Virus record (IMG/VR): IMGVR_UViG_3300026557_000002
Coordinates: 33,154-97,153 of that record
DNA: 64,000 nucleotides
DNA from: a virus
Strand: one strand, 5' to 3'
Position 1 is the stretch's first letter, and the number at the start of each line of letters is the position of its first letter. Of this stretch, positions 16,924-24,506 are shown one piece after another. The notes below the pieces were generated by a model, which was not told the origin of the DNA, ran no database searches, and saw only the letters and a list, made by a program, of their open reading frames with translations. The position numbers and the translations under genes were made by a program.

Positions 16924-16951
16924 AGTCTACCACAAGCTCTTTGATTGTCAA
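16924..16951 (-). promoter_or_regulatory. Sigma70-like promoter of the integrase
   Basis: Read leftward, TTGACA is followed after 16 bases by TAGACT. The predicted start site falls about 3 bases before the integrase ATG. The adjacent gap also holds two AGTACT half-sites (around 16970 and 16985), possible regulator contacts. Confidence 0.55.
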
Positions 16952-16973
16952 GAAGTATTTTCAAAAAAAAGTA

Positions 16974-17945
16974 CTAGTCATTTTTAGTACTCTCATTCAG
17001 TGTAAAGCCGAGCGTGTATCCTACAGTTGATTTCTGTCCCATTTTAGGCATCTTAATAACGTCTTTAATGTTGCCTCGGAGTCGCTTCAGGGTCAAATCG
17101 TAATCAATTTTTAAACATAGAGTTGCGACTACGAGTTCTCGAAGATGAGCCAACCCCATGCCGTCTGTATCATCAACCATACGTTGGACCTGCGACGCCG
17201 GGATCGCGCCTTTGATTAAATACTCTAAGTACGTCTTGCGGGCGTCGGCTATCGGCGGATTCAAGCCAACAATAAGATCGAATCGCCCGGGCCGTTTAAT
17301 CAGACGATCTTCCAAAACGTCAGGCTTGTTAGTCGTAGCCAAATGGATGATGTTATCGACTTGTTTTTCCCCATCGAGAAAACTCAAAACATCGGATTCT
17401 TGTTCTTTATCATCCATCATTTTCTCGATATCTTCAAAAATAGTCATGACGGGGCGTCTGGGTTCGATTTCGCGTAAGTGCTGGATGATTTGTGATGTCG
17501 TTTCTATCTTCGTGACCGATATCACGACGCCGTCGCGTCTAATGACTTCATCGCATAACAGGCGAATAATGCTAGTTTTGCCGCAGCCTGCCGGACCATA
17601 AAACATAATACCGCGCTTGAATAACAGACCCGTTTGTTTAAACACGTCTTCTTGGCCCCAGAAATTTTTGATTTGGCCAAGAATGAAATCCGTAGGCATC
17701 CCAGGCAAAATAAATAGACTATCAGCAGGAAATTTAATTTCGCGAGCGTAGATGTTATCGTCATTATCCATCCGAGCCTCATAAACCCCGTTCGGCAATC
17801 TCGTATGAGTAGCATTCGTGGGATAGAAGCGGCTTTTCCGCTTAGACCAATGCGTATGATCTTTTGGCTTATTTACATATTCCCAGTCTAGATCTATGTC
17901 TTCAGGCATGAGTTTTTTATCTCCACTGTAATATTGCTCGGACAT
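16974..17945 (-). CDS. AAA+ ATPase (Bcs1/FtsH-like)
   Basis: It has 323 residues from the ATG directly after the upstream stop. The ATPase core carries Walker A GPAGCGKTS (117-125), Walker B TIFEDIEK (168-175), sensor 1 ATTNKPD (203-209) and the paired-arginine motif RPGRFD (218-223). These place it with classical AAA proteins such as FtsH/Bcs1, which remodel or unfold proteins. The N-terminal 110 residues are a private substrate-recognition region. No protease domain or membrane segment is fused. It lies next to an exported SprT-like protein and the integrase. The phage role is unknown. Confidence 0.85.
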   Translation of the reverse strand: MSEQYYSGDKKLMPEDIDLDWEYVNKPKDHTHWSKRKSRFYPTNATHTRLPNGVYEARMDNDDNIYAREIKFPADSLFILPGMPTDFILGQIKNFWGQEDVFKQTGLLFKRGIMFYGPAGCGKTSIIRLLCDEVIRRDGVVISVTKIETTSQIIQHLREIEPRRPVMTIFEDIEKMMDDKEQESDVLSFLDGEKQVDNIIHLATTNKPDVLEDRLIKRPGRFDLIVGLNPPIADARKTYLEYLIKGAIPASQVQRMVDDTDGMGLAHLRELVVATLCLKIDYDLTLKRLRGNIKDVIKMPKMGQKSTVGYTLGFTLNESTKND

Positions 17946-17947
17946 AT

Positions 17948-18358
17948 TTACCACAAATCGTGAAATGCGCCGTGCTCCGACAAATCCACCATACAAGCCT
18001 GCCATCGGATCCCGTGAGAGTCAAGTTCTTTCCCGTCCGTCTTGATATGGCATTGTTCATGAAGCAAGGTCAATCGTGCCTGGCGAGGAACCGGATTCGT
18101 CTTCCGGTCGATTCTGATCTGGCGAACACCGTTTGTGTCTACCCAAGTGGCGCCCATGTCGCCTTTGCTCTCCCCATCCGTCATGTCTGACCAGAGAACA
18201 TTAACTTTCTTTGGCAACTGGCCCAGGAAGTAATCCCGGTTGAAGTCTGCGTAGTCCTGCTCTAGGGCGCAAATCTCTCCGGCCTTGGCCGCTTGGGTGA
18301 TCAGAAACCAGATTACGGCTAAGAGGATGGTTATGATGACCTTGGTTCTAATTTTCAT
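17948..18358 (-). CDS. Exported SprT-like zinc metalloprotease
   Basis: The 136-residue product has an N-terminal signal or anchor (KVIITILLAVIWFLITQAAKAG; AKA before Gly fits a signal-peptidase site). A SprT-like domain follows: DYADFNRDYFLGQLP near 34-49, zinc motif HEQCH at 100-104, and a third ligand His at about 115 in DSHGIRWQ. SprT relatives are normally cytosolic DNA-protein-crosslink proteases, so an exported form is unusual. It could act in the periplasm or envelope. Both neighbours overlap or abut it. Confidence 0.75.
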   Translation of the reverse strand: MKIRTKVIITILLAVIWFLITQAAKAGEICALEQDYADFNRDYFLGQLPKKVNVLWSDMTDGESKGDMGATWVDTNGVRQIRIDRKTNPVPRQARLTLLHEQCHIKTDGKELDSHGIRWQACMVDLSEHGAFHDLW

Positions 18359-18845
18359 TCTCGATCCTCTTTAATTCTTGTTCTGAAATCATTGCGCCGC
18401 CATAAGGGTCGTCTACCAAATGCCCATCTATGACCGAAACGAACTCGAAAACTCCGTGCGGGTCATGATCGCCTTTAAAGATGATTTCTACGATATCCCG
18501 AGTCCAGTTGGTCGGGCAAGTGTGCTCATCATAGAAATATCGCTGATGGCTTTCGTAGTCTTCAGATGTCATGCCTTGGCTATGCGCGTATTTCCAAGCA
18601 TTTAATTTCAAGATAATCTTAGGTTCTGTTACGGATTGTAAAGTTACGGTTACAGGAGTATTCTTTTTCCCTGTAGAAATTGTCCTGAAGTCAGTCTCGG
18701 ATACCCTTTCAATATCGACGTTCTCTTGGCACTCATTGCATGACCAATTCGTCTTAAATCCTACGCTGATTTGATCAGCACGCCAACTACCTTTGGAGCA
18801 ACTAGGACATGGGATGTACAGTCGAATCTTCGCTTGAACTATCAT
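18348..18845 (-). CDS. Zinc-ribbon protein, unknown
   Basis: The 165-residue protein has an N-terminal CPSC...CNEC four-cysteine zinc ribbon within a short beta domain. A second domain with Trp/Tyr/His-rich segments (HQRYFYDEHTCPTNWT) and an acidic strand (VFEFVSVIDGHLVDD) follows. It overlaps the upstream gene by 44 bases, so the exact start could lie slightly inside. No enzyme motif is seen. Confidence 0.55.
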   Translation of the reverse strand: MIVQAKIRLYIPCPSCSKGSWRADQISVGFKTNWSCNECQENVDIERVSETDFRTISTGKKNTPVTVTLQSVTEPKIILKLNAWKYAHSQGMTSEDYESHQRYFYDEHTCPTNWTRDIVEIIFKGDHDPHGVFEFVSVIDGHLVDDPYGGAMISEQELKRIENEN

Positions 18846-19281
18846 TAACCACCTCCAGATTCAAATCCGTTGCCAACTTTTCTAACATGACCAGAGTATT
18901 CTCTTCCTCTGATTTGGCTTCCTGAAAATTGACGCAGTACGCGGATAAGGCGTCGAAAGCAGTCTCGTAGGTCGCGTAAGGCCCATTCTCCAGATTCCAG
19001 CTTTGCTCGTAAAACCAGAAAGTTCCGTCTGTGTGCTCATGAAGCGGATCGCCGTCCGCCTTATCGTAGTTGCAGACAGGTTCAGTCGGCGGCCGAAGGA
19101 TCGCGAGGTCTGCGGCCTTGCCGAGTTCTTTGACCAGTTTAAGCTGCCGGCCAGTGGACTCGCCCTGTCGGAAGGCTACGACCTTGGCGTAATTCAGGTT
19201 GTCTGGCAAAAACTCTCCGTCCGCCAGGATCACGACGATGACCTGGATTCCATTCTCGACTTTTTTGCCTATGACCATCAA
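18802..19281 (-). CDS. Unknown 159-residue protein
   Basis: It begins immediately after the DNA methyltransferase stop codon. The N-terminal 70 residues are a mixed beta/alpha region (IQVIVVILADGEFL...). Trp/Tyr-rich segments (DGTFWFYEQSWNL) and an acidic C-terminal tail (SEEENTLVMLEKLATDL) follow. The pattern suggests a small phage accessory protein. Not recognised. Confidence 0.5.
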   Translation of the reverse strand: MMVIGKKVENGIQVIVVILADGEFLPDNLNYAKVVAFRQGESTGRQLKLVKELGKAADLAILRPPTEPVCNYDKADGDPLHEHTDGTFWFYEQSWNLENGPYATYETAFDALSAYCVNFQEAKSEEENTLVMLEKLATDLNLEVVNDSSSEDSTVHPMS

Positions 19282-20517
19282 TCATCCCTTGATTATCATT
19301 TCTACTTCCTGAATCCTTCTGCCTATCCAAGCCATTACAGGGACGGCCATACTGTTCCCGAGGGCTTTGTACCGAGGGCCGTCCGCCGCTTTCTTGCCTA
19401 TCGGGATCAGCGTATAATCGTCTGGAAATCCCTGAAGCCGCTCGCACTCCTTTGGGGTCAAGCGACGAACCAAGGACTTGGTGCAGTCTGCACCAAGTCG
19501 GCCGCTTCTATGGCAAGAGCCTGAGGCTCTATCCGCATTTGAACCGATTGTACCCGAAATCTCCCCGATATCAATATTTGATCCTTTGGTCTGAAAAGCT
19601 ATAATCGGCTGTCCTCGTCCTGTACCATCTTCGCTACCGTCAAAGCCATCGGCTTTCAAGGCGTGGGTTTTTGTTCCTGTAACGCAAACTAGATCTGATG
19701 CACTCTTATAGTCTCTCGCGGACACCGTGGATGCCACCGTGTCGGTTCCGTATTTTCCGGTAGATTGACGATCAAATGTTTGAATCACCCCCGTCGTGTA
19801 ATTAAGACTATACCCGCCTGTTTTCTTAGCTTGAATAGTTCCTGACAATTCTTCATCACCTAACTGTAGATTTCGGAAATCTACAGTTTTGATTCCACCC
19901 CTTCTCTCAGTGCTTTGTCTAATTGGGGGGGAAGAGATTCGCCTCTTTTTTCTGCCCTTCTCAGGATTCCCTGACAGGCTTTCGCGCTCAAAAAGTACCG
20001 CTGCAGCAGGACGCCAGTCTCCAAGATATCCGACAACAAAGACTCGGCGACGTCTTTGGGGAACTCCGAAGTACCGAGCGTCCAGGATTCGGTAAGCGAA
20101 CCCATACCCGAGTTCTTGAATCGCCCCGAGGAAGGAGCCAAAATCCCGTCCTTTTGAACTGCTAAGAACTCCGGGGACGTTTTCCCAAACGAACCACCTA
20201 GGCCGTTTAATGTCAACAAGTCTGAGAAATTCAAGGCATAAGTTGCCACGAGGATCAGCCAGTCCTTTTCGGAGACCGGCGACGGAGAAAGACTGGCAGG
20301 GGGTGCCTCCAACAAGAAGGTTGATTTCGCTTTCTTGGAAGATTTTGTTCTCATATAGCTTCGTCATATCTCCTAAATCGGGAATCTGAGGATAGTGGTG
20401 TGCCAAGACGGCTTTAGGAAACTTCTCTATCTCAGATAACCACTGTGGCTGCCAGCCTAGAGGGTGCCAGGCTACCGAAGCCGCCTCGATTCCTGAACAA
20501 ACCGATCCGTATTTCAT
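19282..20517 (-). CDS. C5-cytosine DNA methyltransferase
   Basis: The 411-residue enzyme has all key C5 motifs in order: SAM-binding SVCSGIEAAS (motif I, residues 5-14), catalytic GTPCQSFSVAG with Cys74 (motif IV), WENVPG (motif VI), PQRRRRVF (motif VIII), RRLTPKECERLQGFP (motif IX) and KALGNSMAVP (motif X). The variable target-recognition region lies between VIII and IX. It transfers a methyl group from SAM to C5 of cytosine in phage or host DNA, protecting against restriction. No cognate endonuclease is adjacent, so it is an orphan enzyme. Confidence 0.95.
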   Translation of the reverse strand: MKYGSVCSGIEAASVAWHPLGWQPQWLSEIEKFPKAVLAHHYPQIPDLGDMTKLYENKIFQESEINLLVGGTPCQSFSVAGLRKGLADPRGNLCLEFLRLVDIKRPRWFVWENVPGVLSSSKGRDFGSFLGAIQELGYGFAYRILDARYFGVPQRRRRVFVVGYLGDWRPAAAVLFERESLSGNPEKGRKKRRISSPPIRQSTERRGGIKTVDFRNLQLGDEELSGTIQAKKTGGYSLNYTTGVIQTFDRQSTGKYGTDTVASTVSARDYKSASDLVCVTGTKTHALKADGFDGSEDGTGRGQPIIAFQTKGSNIDIGEISGTIGSNADRASGSCHRSGRLGADCTKSLVRRLTPKECERLQGFPDDYTLIPIGKKAADGPRYKALGNSMAVPVMAWIGRRIQEVEMIIKG

Positions 20518-20565
20518 TCCCTTGATTTCCTTTTAAAACAGGTACGATTCAATGACAACTATTGC

Positions 20566-20871
20566 TTACTGATTTGGCCTTCTCTGCGTCAATGCTTCCC
20601 GCTTTTCAACATGAAGCATCTGCATGCGCTCAATCGTCCTTTTCATCCTGATCTCTTCGTCATTCAACTCGTCTAGTAAAACACGGAATTCTTCGTATGT
20701 CAAGACCTTTTTATCTTTTTCTTCTACGGCGACCTTATCGAAGGATCTCTTCAAAACGGTGAACTCTTCGCCGCTGGGCCCGATTACCTGATAGAAGCCT
20801 CCGCCCGCCGTCAGCTTGGCCTTGACTTGGGTCCCTTGTACCAAATACGTCTTGTACCCGTCGATCTCCAT
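20566..20871 (-). CDS. Unknown protein with C-terminal coiled coil
   Basis: It has 101 residues. I chose the ATG preceded by GGGAGGGTTTG, which shares a base with the upstream stop (TGATG). The N-terminal half looks like a small beta barrel (YKTYLVQGTQVKAKLTAGGG). The C-terminal half is a charged coiled coil (EEIRMKRTIERMQMLHVEKR). No enzymatic motif. It could be a regulatory or DNA-associated protein. Confidence 0.5.
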   Translation of the reverse strand: MEIDGYKTYLVQGTQVKAKLTAGGGFYQVIGPSGEEFTVLKRSFDKVAVEEKDKKVLTYEEFRVLLDELNDEEIRMKRTIERMQMLHVEKREALTQRRPNQ

Positions 20872-21044
20872 CAAACCCTCCCTAGGTGGCATTTGCAATC
20901 ACACGGCTCGCCGGCCCCGCCGATCTTGCCGTCAAACTTATGCCCGCACTTTGGGCAAACCGTCGCCATACAGACGTTCGTGCTAGACTTTGCCGCTGGC
21001 TTAATGGCGAACGGAAAGGGCTCCAGATCTTTGTATTCGGTCAT
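20871..21044 (-). CDS. Zinc-knuckle small protein (57 aa)
   Basis: The frame fits exactly between an ATGA overlap upstream and a TGATG overlap downstream. It contains CPKCGHKFDG...CDCKCH, a plausible Cys4 zinc ribbon. Probably a small DNA- or RNA-binding accessory protein. Confidence 0.5.
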   Translation of the reverse strand: MTEYKDLEPFPFAIKPAAKSSTNVCMATVCPKCGHKFDGKIGGAGEPCDCKCHLGRV

Positions 21045-21226
21045 TCTGTCTCCAAGTAACCGATGAACTCTTTCCAGGCTTTAGACTTCGTATCAATCAG
21101 ACTCGTCACGCCCGACTCTGGCCAGATGATGTGAACTGTCGATCCGGACTGTATCACTTCTCCTAGCTCGTTGTCAAGCAGGACTATCGTGCCGACAGGA
21201 AGCGCTTGGAGTAATTCCGGAGCCAT
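21041..21226 (-). CDS. Small beta-barrel-like protein (61 aa)
   Basis: The pattern VGTIVLLDNELGEVIQSGS then HIIWPESG fits a small SH3-like barrel. AAGGA lies ten bases before the ATG. The stop overlaps the next start (ATGA). Unknown role. Confidence 0.55.
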   Translation of the reverse strand: MAPELLQALPVGTIVLLDNELGEVIQSGSTVHIIWPESGVTSLIDTKSKAWKEFIGYLETE

Positions 21227-21348
21227 CTAAATCCGTCCTTTATCTGCAGCCAACCGTGCGAGTCGATAAACGTCATCCAAATCTGGAGATTCTGTGCCCC
21301 AAACACCCCATGCTGAGGGCACAGAAAAAACTCAAAAACTTCTCTCAC
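21184..21348 (-). CDS. Small aromatic protein (54 aa, GTG start)
   Basis: The GTG overlaps the upstream stop (GTGA). The product includes EFFLCPQHGVFGAQNLQIW, resembling a short CPxHG.F motif found in small phage proteins. It overlaps the downstream gene by 43 bases, more than its neighbours do, so its end or reality is less certain. Confidence 0.4.
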   Translation of the reverse strand: MREVFEFFLCPQHGVFGAQNLQIWMTFIDSHGWLQIKDGFRWLRNYSKRFLSAR

Positions 21349-21497
21349 TTCGGTCTCGATTCAATTAATTTTTCGACGTACGCGTTTACAATCAAAATCT
21401 CCTCACGAGTCAATTTTTGACGGATATCGTCAAACCTGTTTCTAGCTTCTTGATCCTCGGTAATCATAACCCATCGACGATAGCCTTCGGGGAACAT
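21345..21497 (-). CDS. Small charged helical protein (50 aa)
   Basis: The start shares a base with the MazG-like gene stop (TAATG). The product (EDQEARNRFDDIRQKLTREE) is a charged helical peptide. Coupling on both sides supports translation. Function unknown. Confidence 0.5.
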   Translation of the reverse strand: MFPEGYRRWVMITEDQEARNRFDDIRQKLTREEILIVNAYVEKLIESRPK

Positions 21498-21841
21498 TAA
21501 AATTTCTTTCCTCCGTGTTTATACGGCCTGGATTCATTGAACGCCATTTTAGCAATAACGGCCTCGGCGACCCTAAGATTGAAATGGTAGGCGCTATCCA
21601 TTATTCGGATGATCACGTCGGCGAACTCTTCTTCGGCTCCCGTAAATTCTGGAATGTGATCGCTAGGAGGGTCTCCGTGCCGATAGGACTCCAAGGCTTC
21701 GGACAATTCTGAGTGCATCAAGGCTATCACTTCGCCAAAATTCTTCGGCTCTTCATGAAATCCATGATCTTTGCTGATGTTATAGGCGGTGTACTGTTTG
21801 CTTGTGAATGCCTGAACGAAAGCGTTGTCTTGTAATCCCAT
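21497..21841 (-). CDS. MazG-like nucleotide pyrophosphohydrolase
   Basis: It has 114 residues from the ATG behind GTGAGGATAATGTA. An upstream start would overprint the membrane gene before it. The all-alpha NTP-pyrophosphatase signature is present: HSELSEALE gives ExxE (45, 48) and EEFADVIIR gives ExxD (72, 75), which bind Mg and the nucleotide. Relatives hydrolyse NTPs or dNTPs to monophosphates; phage versions alter the nucleotide or (p)ppGpp pool. It works in the cytosol. The start shares a base with the upstream stop. Confidence 0.8.
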   Translation of the reverse strand: MGLQDNAFVQAFTSKQYTAYNISKDHGFHEEPKNFGEVIALMHSELSEALESYRHGDPPSDHIPEFTGAEEEFADVIIRIMDSAYHFNLRVAEAVIAKMAFNESRPYKHGGKKF

Positions 21842-21999
21842 TACATTATCCTCACTGCGACCATAATACCGGTGGCCGAGACCCAATAAAGAACTCGCTT
21901 CCAATCGCCTTGGAGAGCGTAACCGATAGCTGCACAAACGTCAAGAACTATGCCGACGGAGACGAAGAAATTGCCCCAGTTGATATTATGTAAAATCAT
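21841..21999 (-). CDS. 52-residue membrane protein
   Basis: Two hydrophobic stretches (NFFVSVGIVLDVCAAIGYAL and VLYWVSATGIMVAVRIM) are separated by QGDWKR. That fits a hairpin of two membrane spans. Start and stop overlap neighbours (ATGA, TAATG). It may be a holin-like or envelope-modifying small protein. Confidence 0.55.
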   Translation of the reverse strand: MILHNINWGNFFVSVGIVLDVCAAIGYALQGDWKRVLYWVSATGIMVAVRIM

Positions 22000-22250
22000 G
22001 ATTTCGGATACGCCACCGAGAACGTACTCCTGAATTCCGGTCGGAACTGGTTAACGCCATGATTCACGATGCCACCTTTGCCGAGCGCGGTGTATTGGAT
22101 AAAATGGCTCTTTCCGGTAACTTCATTCGAGCTAAACCTGATGACCTTGCGCTCGTTCTCGTCTCCGTCTCGGAGTTCTTGAAACAAACGGTCGCGCTGG
22201 TCTTTGTCCGCCATCGTCAGGACTTCAAATTCTGTGAATGGTTTTTTCAT
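21996..22250 (-). CDS. Unknown 84-residue protein
   Basis: The hydrophilic N-terminal helix (ADKDQRDRLFQELRDGDENE) is followed by a beta region (HFIQYTALGKGGIVNHG) and a Phe/Arg segment. No metal or membrane motif. An internal Met13 start is also possible. Not recognised. Confidence 0.5.
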   Translation of the reverse strand: MKKPFTEFEVLTMADKDQRDRLFQELRDGDENERKVIRFSSNEVTGKSHFIQYTALGKGGIVNHGVNQFRPEFRSTFSVAYPKS

Positions 22251-22269
22251 GGAATTACGTTTAGTCCCC

Positions 22270-22587
22270 TTATCCGTTGCTGATTTCCGCCGCTATGCCA
22301 ATTGAGATTTTCTCAAAATCTTGCCAAGAACCGTCACTAACAAACATAAGAATAGGCTGTAGTGGTTCGCCAAACGTTAGTAGTTGGAGATAAATATCCG
22401 CCCCCTTCGCTATCGCTTCCCGCTGTTCCGGGGTAGGCTCCCAATGGCTTAATACACGGCGATCTTTGTCGTTTCCTACCAGCGTTCGCAAGGCGATGTA
22501 CTGCGGTTGATCTTTTGCGTAGACAATCTCTTTATGCTCAAGCCCGTCAATTACTGGGCCGTCTTTAGGTTTTAGATATGAAATCAT
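22270..22587 (-). CDS. Conserved-looking unknown protein (105 aa)
   Basis: It starts after AGGAGATACAAAC. The C-terminal half (ADIYLQLLTFGEPLQPILMF) resembles a small protein often seen in tailed-phage accessory regions, but I cannot name the family with certainty. It has an amphipathic N-terminal half and no catalytic signature. Confidence 0.55.
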   Translation of the reverse strand: MISYLKPKDGPVIDGLEHKEIVYAKDQPQYIALRTLVGNDKDRRVLSHWEPTPEQREAIAKGADIYLQLLTFGEPLQPILMFVSDGSWQDFEKISIGIAAEISNG

Positions 22588-22598
22588 GTTTGTATCTC

Positions 22599-22667
22599 CT
22601 AAAAGAACAAAAGTCCCGCCAGAACCAGAATCCCGATCTCCAAAACAACTCTTAAAACTATCCTCAT
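22599..22667 (-). CDS. 22-residue hydrophobic peptide
   Basis: The frame MRIVLRVVLEIGILVLAGLL plus FF is one cationic-ended membrane span preceded by GAGGACAC. It is the first frame downstream of the promoter near 22780 and could be a leader or membrane micropeptide. Too small for certainty. Confidence 0.35.
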   Translation of the reverse strand: MRIVLRVVLEIGILVLAGLLFF

Positions 22668-22680
22668 GTGTCCTCAGGAC

Positions 22681-22714
22681 GAGGTCGGCCTCTTGCTACC
22701 TTGAAGCCGACCTC
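22681..22714 (-). promoter_or_regulatory. Structured leader element
   Basis: GAGGTCGGC and GCCGACCTC form a perfect 9-bp stem around a 16-base loop in the untranslated leader between promoter and first frame. It could be an attenuator, RNA-stability stem or protein-binding element. No U-tract follows. Confidence 0.4.
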
Positions 22715-22778
22715 CGCGGTTGTGGTCGCTATCCTTCGGGGCACTTTCGGTTTCCCTATCCTCCCCGATCGAGCCTTG

Positions 22779-22807
22779 ACTGTATCAGTTATTCGGCGGG
22801 TTGTCAA
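22779..22807 (-). promoter_or_regulatory. Sigma70-like promoter, leftward
   Basis: TTGACA, 17 bases, TACAGT on the minus strand; the -35 box lies inside the end of the upstream zinc protein gene. It should transcribe the 22.6-13.3 kb block with a leader of about 100 bases that holds the hairpin described separately. Confidence 0.6.
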
Positions 22808-22985
22808 GATAATTCTTCATGGCCTGTACAGATGGTTCTGGTAACGGGATATACGGACGGTTATACTCGTTGATCCAACTAACGATGTGCGCGGAGTGCT
22901 CCAACGCCTCGATATAATGCTCCGTGCATTTCCGTACCCCGCGGATTTCATAGCGGGCTGTTTGGGCACAATCTGCGCAGATCAT
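22785..22985 (-). CDS. Small zinc-binding protein
   Basis: The 66-residue product begins with CADC, with CTEH about 15 residues later, a likely CxxC-CxxH zinc site. A helical, Tyr/Pro-rich tail (NRPYIPLPEPSVQAMKNYL) follows. It overlaps the upstream secreted-protein gene by ATGA. Unknown function. Confidence 0.55.
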   Translation of the reverse strand: MICADCAQTARYEIRGVRKCTEHYIEALEHSAHIVSWINEYNRPYIPLPEPSVQAMKNYLDNPPNN

Positions 22986-23857
22986 TGTGCGCCCGACGTG
23001 AAGGACTTGACCGCTCCAGTTGCTTTGAACAAGACAATCGAGAAATTGGCTTGACTAACCTTTGGCATCAAGGTCAGAACTAATCCGCCATCGTAGAAGG
23101 TTTGCCCGACTTGACTCCCCATCGCAACCAACGTGACTTGGTACGTCTCCGTACTAGCCAGGGTAAAAACTCCTATCGCGGCACCAGTCACAGAATCGGG
23201 AGTCAGATTTAGTTGACCGATTGTATTTTTAGGATCGGTAATATCGTTGACATTCACAGTCAAAATCGTAGGAATTGAGCCATCGTCGTATGTTGCTGAA
23301 ATCGAGACGGTCACGATGTTCTGAAGCGGTGGTGGAGGAGGAACATTAGGAGTAGCGGTCAAGGTTACGTTGTCGAAAATTGCCTGGCCGTTAGTGGATG
23401 CTAAGGAGATGATAAGTTCACCTGTTGGCGTAGGGCACGGCAAAGTAATGGGTACAAGCGATCCTGACTGGGCATAACTTGCAGTTCCACTAACAGAGCA
23501 TCCCGCATACGACACAGTATACGCGCCGCCATAACCAGATTGGCTGCCTACCGATACTGTGAGAGAATAATTTTTAGTGGGATCTGCTGGCCCAGAATCT
23601 TGCGTACAAAATGCCCCGCCGTTAATCCAGACCACGGTATTGCCCTTGATCCCGCTGCTGAGTTGCGCAGGCGTCGGATTTTGCATCCCATGACCGCCGC
23701 CGACGTTAGGACAAGTCCATCCTGTGGGTGTTCCGTAATTGTAGTTTCCGGTTGGTGGATTTGCTTCGAACGACGGATTGATAATCGGAACCTGTTGTCC
23801 ATATCCAAGTGGAACCAATATTGATAACGCGAGTAGAAGAAACAGAGCCTTTTTCAT
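22982..23857 (-). CDS. Secreted beta-sandwich protein (carbohydrate-binding-like)
   Basis: The 291-residue product has a clear signal peptide (MKKALFLLLALSILVPLGYG). It is followed by INPSFEANPPTGNYNYGTP, GWTCP and conserved aromatic and cysteine residues, a pattern resembling galactose-binding beta-sandwich domains of secreted proteins. A proline hinge (NVPPPPPLQN) leads to a second Ig-like sandwich (VTVSISATYDDGSIPTILTV). No catalytic motif is seen. It has its own promoter and leader, unlike most genes here. A secreted sugar-binding product of a prophage could modify host behaviour; this is inference. Confidence 0.6.
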   Translation of the reverse strand: MKKALFLLLALSILVPLGYGQQVPIINPSFEANPPTGNYNYGTPTGWTCPNVGGGHGMQNPTPAQLSSGIKGNTVVWINGGAFCTQDSGPADPTKNYSLTVSVGSQSGYGGAYTVSYAGCSVSGTASYAQSGSLVPITLPCPTPTGELIISLASTNGQAIFDNVTLTATPNVPPPPPLQNIVTVSISATYDDGSIPTILTVNVNDITDPKNTIGQLNLTPDSVTGAAIGVFTLASTETYQVTLVAMGSQVGQTFYDGGLVLTLMPKVSQANFSIVLFKATGAVKSFTSGAQ

Positions 23858-23943
23858 ATATCCCCCGATATATTGTACCCCGGGACTTGGTCTTCTTGCA
23901 TGGGGTGCAGCCGCCGCCCGAGGCTAGATTTAACTCCGAGACC

Positions 23944-23972
23944 AATATGCTCTCGGGAAGAAACCTTGTCAA
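23944..23972 (-). promoter_or_regulatory. Sigma70-like promoter of the secreted-protein gene
   Basis: TTGACA, 17 bases, CATATT on the minus strand. It precedes a leader of about 80 bases, with GGGGGATAT just ahead of the secreted protein's ATG. This gives the gene transcription independent of the upstream operon. Confidence 0.6.
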
Positions 23973-23981
23973 GCCTTATTT

Positions 23982-24506
23982 TCACTTTTTATCTAGTACT
24001 TTTTCGCACCAAAGGCATACGGGGAAGGGCTCGGTCAGCATGTACTCTTCATAAACAAAAGTCTGGCAGACATAGCATTTGAGGTCAGGCGGGATTGATT
24101 TTGGATACGGAGAAACATACGGGGGTTCTGGCGGCAAATCTTTCGGCCCAATCCAGCAATGCTCTCCGCAATCATGATCTGGAGCATCCGGAGTTTTATC
24201 TGGAGTCTTCTTCGCCTCCGCCTGAGCCTTCTTCATCAACTTCTTGACTTCGTCGTTCTTGGCCTTAATATCGGCTAGCCGCTGGTAGACTAGATAAGCT
24301 GCGTCCGTTATAGTCAGGCCCGATGCGGGTTTGTTTTTGCGGATTCGTTCGAGTGCCGGGAGTCCGGGAGGAGGCGCGTACCAGGTCCAGTCAGGCGGGC
24401 CGGATGTCATGAACTTGGCGGCTTTACAGGCGTCGAGATCGCCCTGGAAGTCCTGGCTAAACTGAGCCACGAAGAGATGACTGACGGGATTGTAGTCAAT
24501 CAACAT
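23982..24506 (-). CDS. Unknown protein with C-terminal zinc site
   Basis: It has 174 residues. I use the ATG sharing a base with the upstream stop (TGATG). The N-terminal 60 residues contain a Trp-rich segment (SGPPDWTWYAPPPG). A coiled coil (KNDEVKKLMKKAQAEAKK) and a Cys-rich tail (KCYVCQTF...VCLWCEK) follow. No confident family; it could be a nucleic-acid-binding protein. Confidence 0.5.
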   Translation of the reverse strand: MLIDYNPVSHLFVAQFSQDFQGDLDACKAAKFMTSGPPDWTWYAPPPGLPALERIRKNKPASGLTITDAAYLVYQRLADIKAKNDEVKKLMKKAQAEAKKTPDKTPDAPDHDCGEHCWIGPKDLPPEPPYVSPYPKSIPPDLKCYVCQTFVYEEYMLTEPFPVCLWCEKVLDKK

